The notes under the pieces: generated by a model
Database searches by the model: none
What the model saw: only the letters and a program-made list of their open reading frames with translations
What the model was told of the DNA's origin: nothing
Shown here: in pieces, positions 10,345 through 20,705 of the stretch
Layout of the letters: each line of letters starts with the position of its first letter
Numbering within the stretch: position 1 is the first letter of the stretch
Made by a program: the position numbers and the translations under genes
DNA from: Eutreptiella sp. 'Long Island Sound 2002'
Lineage: Eukaryota; Euglenozoa; Euglenophyceae; Eutreptiales; Eutreptiaceae
Direction: 5' to 3'
Length of the DNA stretch: 64,000 bases
Assembly: GCA_964036045.1 (NCBI GenBank)
Contig: OZ038381.1
Span: 110,844,922-110,908,921, forward strand

Positions 10345-12831
10345 TCAGCTTGAACTGTGAATGCTGTACTCTCCTTCGCTGAGCATCTGCACAGGACAGC
10401 CATCGCTTGACATGGCATCCACATCCACCACCACACGGCGATACTTCTTGGGTTGAGGTTGGGGTTCAGGGTTGTCACTGGATGATGAGGAAGAATCTGA
10501 GGCACTTACTCCGGAGGCAACAGATAGGTGCACAGCATCATCATCCGAATCATTATCCTCAGGACTACTACTGCTCCCACTATCACTGCTGTTGCTGCTG
10601 CTGCTGCTGCTGTTGCTATTGTTACTGCTGCTACTGCCACTGCCACGAGGGCACACAAGTTGCTGCTCAATGTCGCTATCAACAATGGGTACACGCGCCA
10701 ACTTCGGACGTCTCATGGGTTGAACACGCTGCTGCTCGTTCAAACCCATAGGACCTTGAAATGAAGCAGCACTGTCCTCGCCCTCCGAAGGGGGTACAAT
10801 ATCAACTGTCGCAGGGTTAGGAACTCGGCTTCGAGGGATGGGCCCCACACGCCCCTTGCCCTTTCCCTTGTCCTTCAGCGCCTTACGGCGTGCAGCAGAG
10901 CACTTAAATGTGGCACGGCTCTTCAAACCCAGTTTGGGCCACTTGCAGACAGCTTCCCTGTCCAGTGGTACCCATTGACGGACACCACGCTTTGAGCCAC
11001 AGGTCCCACACACACATACCACATCACTCTCGGGATTTGCACCTGGAAAGGCGCATTTCACCGAACGGGTGTCCGGGTTCATATATAGGGAGCAACCACC
11101 TCCATCCTGGAAATGCAGCAAATGCTCGAAGAGGCGTTGGAAGACCACATGCCACACGGCATTGGCAGCAACCATGCACGCCTCCAGAACAACGTTTCGT
11201 TGCACGAGCGCCCAAATTTTGGCACAGGGGATCTTCTTTTTTTTCTGCACGAACTTCTGGTACAGCTCATGCTTCAAACTTTCACTAATACTGGCATCTT
11301 GCCTGGTACTAGTGACGGGGGCATGTCTCTTGGCCACCCTCAGATCCCGCTCGCCGACCTCATCGGAATACAGCATGAGTGTCCGTGGATTAAACCACGT
11401 GTGGGACCACCCATGCATATATAAGGTTGCAGTGCAACCTTCTTCAGCAAACTCGGGGATGATGTGCACAATATATGTGTACAACATCCCCATAGCTTGC
11501 CATGTGACAGTTGCCAGGTTATTACAACCACAGCATAGATGCACCATGTGGCAAAATGCCACCACCAAGGAATGGAAAGGCAAGGGGAGCACCATACCCC
11601 CTGCTAGTCTGCCCATGACTGTGCCGGCCTCGCGACCTGTGAGGCTAATGCCTGCCTGGAATCTACCTCGTACGTGACGCATGTGCTGCCTGCTATCAGG
11701 TGGCAAAGATCCAGGATCATACCTCCTTGCCACATGTGCTATGACCTGGAGTAGCTCATGGTTGTAGGGCGCTGGTACTGTTCGACCTATGACACCCAGG
11801 ATCCTGGAGGCTGCTCCTTTGGTGTTGTGCAATTCAGGTTGCAAAATATATACCTCTTCCAGGTTAGAAACCCCCTGAAACTTATGGGACCCACGCACAC
11901 CATTGAGACATCCCCCTTTGTGCAAAAAGAGTTCTCCCGCCCCATCCTTATTCACCCAGGGACACGCCACACAGCCCTTTTGCCGGCACTCAGACCACAA
12001 ATGGTGGTGATCGGCAGTGATTGCCCCGAGCCTTATCTGCAGGGTGGTGTTGTACACTGCACCAGCATACTTCATACGTTGCTTAAATCTACAAGAAGGC
12101 ACGGCTTGTAAGGCCTCTGCACGTTTGGGTAGCCACTGGCAATCACTGACCTTGGGAGTCTCTTGCCACGTCAACATGTCTGTGCACCTAGGCACATTGC
12201 CAGACATTGGGAACCAGTGTCCCTGGAAATCAATTATACTGATTTTTGTGTTAATATTTGGACGGCCCCGGGGCTCGTAACCGTCGGCGTAGAGGCCTAA
12301 GGTCAGGGTGGCATGGGGTGGTGGGGGTTTCTGCCGGCCTTGGGCAGTCAATGAGCCACACTTCTGTAGAAGTAGGTGGCACAGCTGTGGTAACAACTTC
12401 CTGTTGTCCAGGGAGTAGTCCACTGCAGGAAGATGCAGGTCCTCCTGTTGCCTTAAAGCAACCATTGACCAACCAACCCCTGGTTGGAGATGGTCTAAGG
12501 TGCGCAAGACAGCGGCTGGCACCACATGCTCATGGCGAAGGCGAAGTGCAGCAGCCTGGCACTCTGGTGCTTGGGTGACTGATGTGGCCTGTGTGGTAAG
12601 CAAAGGGCCAAGGGACCTACGCACAACTCTGAAGGTGCCACTTGGGGGGCGCTGTAGCCGGTTTAGGTCCTTGGCCTGCAAGGGGGTGGCCGTGGGGAAG
12701 TTCATGGCAAAGGCTGACACCATGAATTGATCAGCTGGAATAGGGCATATGCTGGCAAATGCCTCCAGCTTGGAGATCTCCCCCTTCACCCATATAGCAT
12801 GGTTGTTCACAACAAATTCATGGTGAAACAT
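10345..12831 (-). CDS. Candidate transposase, 828 aa, superfamily unassigned
   Basis: An uninterrupted frame from an ATG at 12,831 to TGA. A predicted beta strand with an acidic residue, LGLYADGYEP (Asp near 183), is followed by GHWFP..NVPRCTDMLTW and a Cys-rich zinc-like patch ECRQKGCVACPW (about 281-292) with H and C to residue 308. LMLYSDEVGERDL (about 486-496) could hold the last acidic catalytic residue. CVCGTCG (606-612) is a second Cys cluster. The C-terminal 170 residues are basic (KGKGKGR) and then low-complexity Ser/Asp/Asn. Diverged copies of the same protein lie at 24.4, 26.9 and 27.6 kb, which supports a mobile origin. Cys-rich large algal transposases such as KDZ are a possible relative; I cannot assign it. 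The 149-bp satellite begins 24 bp upstream of the ATG. Confidence 0.6.
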   Translation of the reverse strand: MFHHEFVVNNHAIWVKGEISKLEAFASICPIPADQFMVSAFAMNFPTATPLQAKDLNRLQRPPSGTFRVVRRSLGPLLTTQATSVTQAPECQAAALRLRHEHVVPAAVLRTLDHLQPGVGWSMVALRQQEDLHLPAVDYSLDNRKLLPQLCHLLLQKCGSLTAQGRQKPPPPHATLTLGLYADGYEPRGRPNINTKISIIDFQGHWFPMSGNVPRCTDMLTWQETPKVSDCQWLPKRAEALQAVPSCRFKQRMKYAGAVYNTTLQIRLGAITADHHHLWSECRQKGCVACPWVNKDGAGELFLHKGGCLNGVRGSHKFQGVSNLEEVYILQPELHNTKGAASRILGVIGRTVPAPYNHELLQVIAHVARRYDPGSLPPDSRQHMRHVRGRFQAGISLTGREAGTVMGRLAGGMVLPLPFHSLVVAFCHMVHLCCGCNNLATVTWQAMGMLYTYIVHIIPEFAEEGCTATLYMHGWSHTWFNPRTLMLYSDEVGERDLRVAKRHAPVTSTRQDASISESLKHELYQKFVQKKKKIPCAKIWALVQRNVVLEACMVAANAVWHVVFQRLFEHLLHFQDGGGCSLYMNPDTRSVKCAFPGANPESDVVCVCGTCGSKRGVRQWVPLDREAVCKWPKLGLKSRATFKCSAARRKALKDKGKGKGRVGPIPRSRVPNPATVDIVPPSEGEDSAASFQGPMGLNEQQRVQPMRRPKLARVPIVDSDIEQQLVCPRGSGSSSSNNSNSSSSSSNSSDSGSSSSPEDNDSDDDAVHLSVASGVSASDSSSSSSDNPEPQPQPKKYRRVVVDVDAMSSDGCPVQMLSEGEYSIHSSS

Positions 12832-12854
12832 GGTGCCTGGGAAACAGAAGATTG

Positions 12855-15800
12855 CAGTAGGCCACTGTTTTGGTTGGTTTCAAAGGAACCATGTATGGAA
12901 AGCCCCAACTAATACCTTTCACGAGAACCTTTTTTTACCAGGATTGCTCCAACCAGTTTCGAGATCCAAGGGTCCAAAGTGTGCTCGACTATCCGCTTCC
13001 TCCCTCTGCCCACTGTTTTGGTGGGTTTCAAGGAAACCATGTATGGAAAGCCCCAACCAGTACCTTCCACCAGAACCTTCTTTTGCCAGGATTGCTCCAA
13101 CCAGTTTCGAGATCCAAGGGTCCAAAGTGTGCTCGACTATCCTCCCCCTCACTCTGCGCCACTGTTTTGGTTGGTTTCAAGGAAACCATGTATGGAAAGC
13201 CCCAACCAGTACCTTTCACCAGAACCTTCTTTTGCCAAGATTGCTCCAACCAGTTTCGAGATCCAAGGGTCAAAAGTGTGCTCGACTATCCTCCCCCTCA
13301 CTCTGCGCCACTGTTTTGGTAGGTTTCAAGGAAACCATGTATGGAAAGCCCCAACCAGTACCTTTCACCAGAACCTTCTTTTGCCAGGATTGCTCCAACC
13401 AGTTTCGAGATCCAAGGGTACAAAGTGTGCTCCACTATCCGCCCCCTCACTCTGCGCCACTGTTTTGGTTGGTTTCAAGGAAACCATGTATGGAAAACCC
13501 CAACCAGTACCTTTCACCAGAACCTTCTTTTGCCAGGATTGCTCCAACCAGTTTCGAGATCCAAGGGTCCAAAGTGTGTTCGGCTATCCGCCCCCTCACT
13601 CTGCGCCACTGTTTTGGTAGGTTTCAAGGAAACCATGTATGGAAAGCCCCAACCAGTACCTTTCACCAGAACCTTCTTTTGCCAGGATTGCTCCAACCAG
13701 TTTCGAGATCTAAGGGTCCAAAGTGTGCCCGACTATCCGCCCCCTCACTCTGCGCCACTGTTTTGGTTGGTTTCAAGGAAACCATGTATGGAAAGCCCCA
13801 ACCAGTACCTTTCACCAGAACCTTCTTTTGCCAGGATTGCTCCAACCAGTTTCGAGATCCAAGGGTCCAAAGTGTGCTCGACTATCCGCCCCCTCACTCT
13901 GCGCCACTGTTTTGGTAGGTTTCAAGGAAACCATGTATGGAAAGCCCCAACCAGTACCTTTCACCAGAACCTTTTTTTGCCAGGATTGCTCCAACCAGTT
14001 TCGAGATCCAAGGGTCCAAAGTGTGCTCGACTATCCGCCTCCTCACTCAGCGCCACTGTTTTGGTAGGTTTCAAGGAAACCATGTATGGAAAGCCCCAAC
14101 CAGTACCTTTCACCAGAACCTTCTTTTGCCAGGATTGCCCCAACCAGTTTCGAGATCCAAGGGTCCAAAGTGTGCTCGACGGTCCGCCCCCTCCCTCTGC
14201 GCCACTGTTGTGGTAGGTTTCAAGGAAACCATGTATGGAAAGCCCCACCAGTACCTTTCACCAGAACCTTCTTTTGCCAGGATTGCTCCAACCAGTTTCG
14301 AGATCCAAGGGTCCAAAGTGTGCTCGACTATCCGCCTCCTCACTCAGCGCCACTGTTTTGGTAGGTTTCAAGGAAACCATGTATGGAAAGCCCCAACCAG
14401 TACCTTTCACCAGAACCTTCTTTTGCCAGGATTGCCCCAACCAGTTTCGAGATCCAAGGGTCCAAAGTGTGCTCGACTGTCCGCCCCCTCCCTCTGCGCC
14501 ACTGTTGTGGTAGGTTTCAAGGAAAACATGTATGGAAAGCCCCACCAGTACCTTTCACCAGAACCTTCTTTTGCCAGGATTGCTCCAACCAGTTTCGAGA
14601 TCCAAGGGTCCAAAGTGTGCTCGACTATCCGCCCCCTCACTCTGCGCCACTGTTTTGGTTGGTTTCAAGGAAACCATGTATGGAAAGCCCCACCAGTACC
14701 TTTCACCAAAACCTTCTTTTGCCAGGATTGCTCCAACCAGTTTCGAGATCCAAGGGTCCAAAGTGTGCTCGACTATCCGCCCCCTCCCTCTGCGCCACTG
14801 TTGTGGTTGGTTTCAAGGAAACCATGTATGAAAAGCCCCAACCAGTACCTTTCACCAGAACCTTCTTTTGCCAAGATTGCTCCAACCAGTTTCCAGATCC
14901 AAGGGTCCAAAGTGTGCTCGACTATCCGCCCCCTCACTCTGCGCCACTGTTTTGGTAGGTTTCAAGGAAACCATGTATGGAAAGCCCCAACCAGTACCTT
15001 TCACCAGAACCTTCTTTTGCCAGGATTGCTCCAACCAGTTTCGAGATCTAAGGGTCCAAAGTGTGCTCGACTATCCGCCCCCTCACTCTGCGCCACTGTT
15101 TTGGTTGGTTTCAAGGAAACCATGTATGGAAAGCCCCAACCAGTACCTTTCACCAGAACCTTCTTTTGCCAGAATTGCTCCAACCCGTTTCGAGATCCAA
15201 GGGTCCAAAGTGTGCTCGACTATCCGCCCCCTCACTCTGCGCCACTGTTTTGGTAGGTTTCAAGGAAACCATGTATGGAAAGCCCCAACCAGTACCTTTC
15301 ACCAGAACCTTTTTTTGCCACGATTGCTCCAACCAGTTTCGAGATCCAAGGGTCCAAAGTGTGCTCGACTATCCGCCCCCTCACTCTGCGCCACTATTTT
15401 GGTTGGTTTCAAGGAAACCATGTATGGAAAGCCCCAACCAGTACCTTTCACCAAAACCTTCTTTTGCCAGGATTGCTCCAACCAGTTTCGAGATCCAAGG
15501 GTCCAAAGTGTGCTCGACTATCCGCCCCCTCCCTCAGCGCCACTATTTTGGTTGGTTTCAAGGAAACCATGTATGGAAAGCCCCAACCAGTACCTTTCAC
15601 CAGAACCTTCTTTTGCCAGGATTGCTCCAACCAGTTTCGAGATCCAAGGGTCCAAAGTGTGCTCGACTATCCGCCCCCTCACTCTGCGCCACTGTTTTGG
15701 TTGGTTTCAAGGAAACCATGTATGGAAAGCCCCAACCAGTACCTTTCACCAGAACCTTCTTTTGCCAGAATTGCTCCAACCCGTTTCGAGATCCAAGGGT

Positions 15801-16420
15801 CCAAAGTGTGCTCGACTATCCGCCCCCTCACTCTGCGCCACTGTTTTGGTAGGTTTCAAGGAAACCATGTATGGAAAGCCCCAACCAATACCTTTCACCA
15901 GAACCTTTTTTTGCCACGATTGCTCCAACCAGTCTCGAGATCCAAGGGTCCAAAGTGTGCTCGACTATCCGCCCCCTCACTCTGCGCCACTATTTTGGTT
16001 GGTTTCAAGGAAACCATGTATGGAAAGCCCCAACCAGTACCTTTCACCAAAACCTTCATTTGCCAGGATTGCTCCAACCAGTTTCGAGATCCAAGGGTCC
16101 AAAGTGTGCTCGACTATCCGCCCCCTCCCTCAGCGCCACTGTTTTGGTTGGTTTCAAGGAAACCATGTATGGAAAGCCCCAACCAGTACCTTTCACCAGA
16201 ACCTTCTTTTGCCAGGATTGCTCCAACCAGTTTCGAGATCCAAGGGTCCAAAGTGTGCTCGACTATCCGCCCGCTCCCTCTGCCCCACTGTTTTGGTTGG
16301 TTTCAAGGAAACCATGTATGGAAAGCCCCAGCCTATCTCCAGAACCTTCTTTTGCCAGGATTGCTCCAACCAGTTTCGAGATCCAAGGGTCCAAAGTGTG
16401 CTCGACTATCCGCCCCCTGC
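12855..16420 (+). repeat. 149-bp satellite, about 24 copies
   Basis: Highly similar units of 149 bp (some 148) with landmarks TTTCAAGGAAACCATGTATGG, CAACCAGTACCTTTCACC, GATTGCTCCAACCAGTTTCG and GTCCAAAGTGTGCTCGACTATCC. Because 149 is not a multiple of three, successive units rotate through the frames, and long but meaningless open frames result on the plus strand. Unit-to-unit changes (TTGG/TAGG, CACTG/CACTA, CCAACC/CCACC) recur in blocks several units apart, which suggests higher-order duplication. The array fills the whole space between the stop of the gene at 16,532 and the ATG of the candidate transposase. The last unit is partial. Confidence 0.97.
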
Positions 16421-16531
16421 CACAGGCACAACAAGCACAAGCTGGGCTGGAAGCATGAATGGATGCCAACAGGCAGTTCAGGTGCAGCTGCAGTTCATTT
16501 CACTGCCTCGAATGGGAATATATACCTCCCT

Positions 16532-18088
16532 TTAGTCCTCCCCCTCGGACTCAGGCTCAGGCTGAGGCCGTGCCTTGTGAGAGGCCTCGGCCTTGGCCTC
16601 AGGGGGCACAATGAGGAGAATAAACTCCCCTGGCCCGGAATCACCCCCATGGATGAGGGGGAAGGACCTCATCCAATTGCGAGGTCGGTGGGCAGACCCC
16701 TTCACATAGTCAATGACAGTCCTGACCTGTGTGACTATGCGAAGGGGCAGTGACCCCTGGTCCCCTGGTCCCCCTCCACTCCAGCCTACATATGGGCTGC
16801 GGCTGATCTTCTTCCTCCTCTTACCTGAAGGGGCCCCGGAGTCAGGGGCCGCCCGCCCTCTCTTCACGCCTGTGGAGGAAACAGGCACCTTGGAGCCTGA
16901 GTCAGATGACTCAGGGGCCACCTGCCCTCTCCTGACCCCTGTCGAGGAAATAGGCACGTCTGAGTCAGATGACTCAGAGTCTGAAACGACCACTTCCTCC
17001 TTCCCCTTCCCCTTCCCCCTCCCCTTACCCTTACCCTTCTCCTTCCCCTTCCCCTTACCCACTGCAATCTCTGGGGCAGAGTCTGAAGAGTCTGAATCAC
17101 CCCCCCCCTTCCCCTTCCCCTTCCCCTTCCCTTTCCCCTTACCCACACCAGGGATAGCAAGGCCAGAGTCACGGTTCGCGATGCAAAAAAGTACCACAAT
17201 GGGTACCATTTTGCCGGAGAGGGGGGCAAAGGGGACAGGCCCTTTGCCCCCCCCAACCGGGGCCAACTGCCCGGAGACTTCTTTCGTCTCCTTCAGGGCC
17301 GCAGGGCCCCAGCCAGTGCGGCGGCACTTCCAGCTCCCTTTCACCTGAGCCCATGCCAGGGTTTTGTCCAGCAACTCCCGGCACTGGCGCCCCCACATGG
17401 CAAAATGGCTCAGGGCGGGGGGGGTGTCCCAAACACCCACAGGGTGGCTCATGTGCCACAAAATTATTTTAACCGCCACATACATGCAGTTGTGGCGGTT
17501 GCAGGAGTCGGGGGCGGTGTGCATCCTCACCGAAACCCCCCTGTCCCTCAGCTTCTGGGTGCACGACCTTGAAACAGCCGTAGCTGCAAGGGCGTACACC
17601 TCCCAACCCCCAGGATGCCTTGCAAAAACCACCCCATGCAGGAGCTCCTCCTGGTGTCCCCCTGTCACCTCCCATTTCCCAAAGGGGGGGAGGGTGCTGG
17701 GGGGCATCTTGGGGAGGGGGGCCTTAAGGAGGCGGCGTTTCTTTGCCTCCTCCCAAGCCCCCCGCATCTGCCCCAGCAGATCCTCTGCCCTTCCCTGCTG
17801 GGCAGTAGCTGCTGCCCGCAGCTTTCCCTCCCTGCTCTTCACCCCCTGCCCCCCCTGCCTCTTCCCCCCCACCCCCTCCCGGACAGCCAGCTCAGCCTTC
17901 TTGAAGGACTGGCAGGCCTGCTCAAACTGCCCTCTCAACTTGGAGTACCGATCGGCTGGTGATCGGTACTCCTTGAGGACCAGTTTCCTCAACTGGTCCG
18001 GAACCCCCAACTCCCCACACACTGCCACACTCCGGTCAAAAATGGCCAGGTCCAGAACCACCTTGGCCACGTTTGGCAATTGGAGCAC
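16532..18088 (-). CDS. Unknown transposon-associated protein, 518 aa
   Basis: A long open frame on the minus strand. Residues about 1-130 are helical and charged, with KLRGQFEQACQSFKKAELAV suggesting a coiled coil. The middle holds HPGGWEVYALA and then DSCNRHNCMYVAVKIILWHM; a His-x-x-x-Trp followed by a Cys in an Asn-Cys context recalls papain-like or Ulp1-like proteases, but the spacing is not typical and I do not claim it. The second half is a GKGKGK-rich basic region interleaved with acidic Ser/Asp blocks (DSDSSDSAPE, SDSESSDSD) and two copies of SSTGVKRG-type text. It lies within the 10-kb direct-repeat unit, between the satellite and the next gene, with which it overlaps by about 50 bp. 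Confidence 0.5.
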   Translation of the reverse strand: MLQLPNVAKVVLDLAIFDRSVAVCGELGVPDQLRKLVLKEYRSPADRYSKLRGQFEQACQSFKKAELAVREGVGGKRQGGQGVKSREGKLRAAATAQQGRAEDLLGQMRGAWEEAKKRRLLKAPLPKMPPSTLPPFGKWEVTGGHQEELLHGVVFARHPGGWEVYALAATAVSRSCTQKLRDRGVSVRMHTAPDSCNRHNCMYVAVKIILWHMSHPVGVWDTPPALSHFAMWGRQCRELLDKTLAWAQVKGSWKCRRTGWGPAALKETKEVSGQLAPVGGGKGPVPFAPLSGKMVPIVVLFCIANRDSGLAIPGVGKGKGKGKGKGKGGGDSDSSDSAPEIAVGKGKGKEKGKGKGRGKGKGKEEVVVSDSESSDSDVPISSTGVRRGQVAPESSDSGSKVPVSSTGVKRGRAAPDSGAPSGKRRKKISRSPYVGWSGGGPGDQGSLPLRIVTQVRTVIDYVKGSAHRPRNWMRSFPLIHGGDSGPGEFILLIVPPEAKAEASHKARPQPEPESEGED

Positions 18089-19628
18089 GATGCTCTACTT
18101 GCCTGCGGGAGGTCACGGCCCCCCGAGTGACCCACACCACCACCCCCTGCCCCTCTGGCCCGTAGCGTGCCCCGGCCGCGAACCAGGACACTGTCTTCTT
18201 ACTCAGCTGTGCAAGCACCATCTGGACTTGCACAGCTGCAACAGCCGCCAACAAAGCTGCGCAGTGGGCAGCCTGCGTGCCCTTGGGGTCCTCCGCATCT
18301 TCTGCTGCGGCGGCGGGCCCTGCTGCTGCTGCTCCTGCTGCTCCTCCGACTGCTGGCGCCTCCCACAAAGCGGGGGTGGCTGGCGAAGGGTTGCTGGCAC
18401 CGGCACTGCTACCGGCGCTGGGGTTCCCACTCCCAAGTTCGGCCAGTCGACCCGAGGAGATGGGGACGGCGGCAGGAGCTGGTGGCTGGGCGCGGGCAGC
18501 CAGGGCAGCAGAGATGGAAGACATCACAGCGAAAAGGAGGGCTGATGAAGACCCAACACAGTGCATCCCCAGCTTAGGCAGGGGGGGGGGGGCTTCTGCG
18601 GTCCCAACCTGGCCCTGGCCCTCACCCTTGGCCTGCAACCATGCACCTAAGATGGTAAGTCGCTGCCGCTTTGGTGCGCCCTCGGAAGAAGGTTTGGGGG
18701 CTGGGGCCAAAAGAAACTCAATGCCCCACAAGACACCGTGCGCATGGTACGTGGGTTGCTGGTCTGTTCTGAAAACCTCACCGTCGGGGGGGGTAACCAC
18801 CTTTTCCCACGTGCCTGAGGGGGCTTGGTCCCACACCCGCCAGCCGTCCTTTTCCCCGAAAACCTCTACCACATGTGCACCTGTGATGGTAGCTCTGAGG
18901 GCGCTGTGAATCGTTGCATGTGGGGACTCGCAGAAGGCATCGTTTATGATAACCCTCAAAACCTCGAACGGAATGAATAAATGAGAGGGGGGGGAACTGC
19001 ACGTTGCAGGTAACTACTTTTTTGGACCGCTTCTTGATCTTGGCCTCTTTGAACCAAGTAACTACATCGCTCTGGGTCCACTTTAACTCGCGAATGGTAC
19101 TGTCCGGGTGTGTGGACAGCATTGATTTCAAGTACATGTAATGTACACGCAGCCTCTCTTCAGATTCCTCTGCAAGATTCCGGTCCGTGTTGTATTTCGG
19201 ATCCAGACCAACAATGCAGAGGTTTCTGTATTGTACACCGTACGAGGTCTCATGTTTGCTGGGGCTTGTCTTGCCCACAGCCTCCCGTGTCGTCAAGACA
19301 AGGATTGAAAAATGCTTATGCATAAGCATAGCCAGCAAGGTATCCTTGGGCTGGATGCGGTATGCATCAGGGACGACCCTGTCCAAAAAAACCCTTAGCA
19401 TTCTGGGTTCAATGGTCTCTGACGGCTTATGCCGCAGGCACAGTGCCGCTAGGGCGTGTTGGAGGCGCGATTGTGTATCACCTGGTTCGGGAACTTCGGT
19501 ATTGGCTGTGTCCGCGTCAATGAGCTCGCCCTCAAGCTCCAAATCTGGTTCCGGGAGCTGCTGAACGGGCTGGGGGGCTGAGCGGACGAAGACGAGGCAC
19601 TAGCGGCACTGCCTTGACTACCAGACAT
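18036..19628 (-). pseudogene. Unknown gene, frameshifted, same strand and unit
   Basis: An ATG at 19,628 opens a Ser/Ala-rich leader (MSGSQGSAASASS). After a C-run the frame changes to ELEGELIDADTANTEVPEPG, then a folded-looking part with HFSILVLTTREAVGK and WFKEAKIKKRSKK. At a G-run near 18,990 it shifts again into EVLRVIINDAFCESPHATIH, DGWRVWDQAPSGTWEKV and YHAHGVLWGIEFLLAP, ending in an Ala/Pro-rich tail. The repeated pattern of acidic leader, hydrophobic strands and basic patch resembles other element proteins in this window, but no family was recognised. Both frame changes fall in homopolymers, so sequence error is a real alternative to decay. Confidence 0.45.
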
Positions 19629-19764
19629 GTCTGTTGCAGGTGACAAAAAGTGTTCTGGGCACAAAAAGGGAATACATTGATGAGTCTACTCAAGAGGGCC
19701 TAGGTGAGAAAGCGAGACACATGCAAAAAGAAAACCACAAAAGCAGGCACAAAGCATCACAAGG

Positions 19765-20035
19765 CACAAAGGGCAAACATTCACAAGATTGAGTACAGTG
19801 TTCTCGATGCAAGTTTGTAGGGAAAGCAGCCACCAAGGATCAAACTGGCGTTGCACATGTCAAAAGCAAAAGTCGAAATTCACAAAGGAGCACAAAGGGG
19901 AAGCAATCATAAGCTTGAGCACAGTGTTCTCCATGCAGTTTTGTAGGCAAAGCAGACAAAGGGTAGACAAACATTAGCTTCAACGTGCTGTTCTCCGTGG
20001 CATCTTTCAGGCAAGGTAGGCACCAAGCATCCAAG
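19765..20035 (+). repeat. Three diverged tandem repeats, about 65-130 bp apart
   Basis: AAACATTCACAAGATTGAG followed by a TGTTCTC-GATGCAAGTTTGTAGG core occurs near 19,768, 19,901 and 19,966 with decreasing similarity. The third copy abuts the right 145-bp direct repeat. Confidence 0.7.
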
Positions 20036-20053
20036 CAAAATTCCACTGGGTTC

Positions 20054-20200
20054 GGGCTGAAAAATTTCTTCGGAGCTCCCCCGGCACGGTCGGTTGGGAA
20101 GCCCATGGAACATTCCTACCGATATTGGTTGCGTTTTGGGACCCGATCTGGCTGCCAAAACTTCCGAGCATCTTTCCAAGGGTTTTCGAAAACTTCCAAG
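20054..20200 (+). repeat. 145-bp direct repeat, right copy
   Basis: Same orientation as 10,057-10,200. The sequence just outside the two copies does not match, so no simple LTR or target duplication is evident. Sequence from 20,201 to 20,700 contains no supported gene. Confidence 0.9.
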
Positions 20201-20705
20201 CGACGGACCGAAGCATATCGCATGCACGTCGGTACAGATTTCCTAAAATTGCCACCGGTAACCGGACAATATTGGTCTCTCTTTCAATGTTCTATGCTGG
20301 GCACCGGTGGTACATGTGGCGTCTTCACCCTCCTTCTCGAGCCACCCCACCTCCATATTGTCTGAAGGCTCTGGAGACTTCCTTGAATCTTGGAGATGCG
20401 GAAGAGCATGTTGCGGTCGTCAGATCCGTTGTGTTCAAAGTGCAGCCATGGGCACACTCGTACCCTGCAACCAAGCGTATCCCATTGCAGACAGACATAG
20501 TCAAGGCACAGAACAGCACAGATGGTGGTGGTCACATGTGTGTACCCTTTCCCGCTAGTGCTGTGAGTGGTAGTGTTGTGATGTGACATGGATGGTCAGA
20601 GGCCCTAGGTCAATGCATGCACTTGTACAAACAGGGTTGGGCAACATGCAGGCCTGGCGCCATGGCCAGGATGGCATGGAAACCATGCTGTCTCAGAGGG
20701 TCAGC

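Noticed and set aside
12830-16753. Long plus-strand repeat proteins of 290-555 residues
   Set aside because: They follow the 149-bp satellite in all three frames, which is a property of a unit without stops and not divisible by three, not of a gene.
16532-18088. Ulp1-like or papain-like protease
   Set aside because: Only a His-x-x-x-Trp and an Asn-Cys stretch were seen, and spacing and the Gln/Asp residues do not match. Left as unknown.
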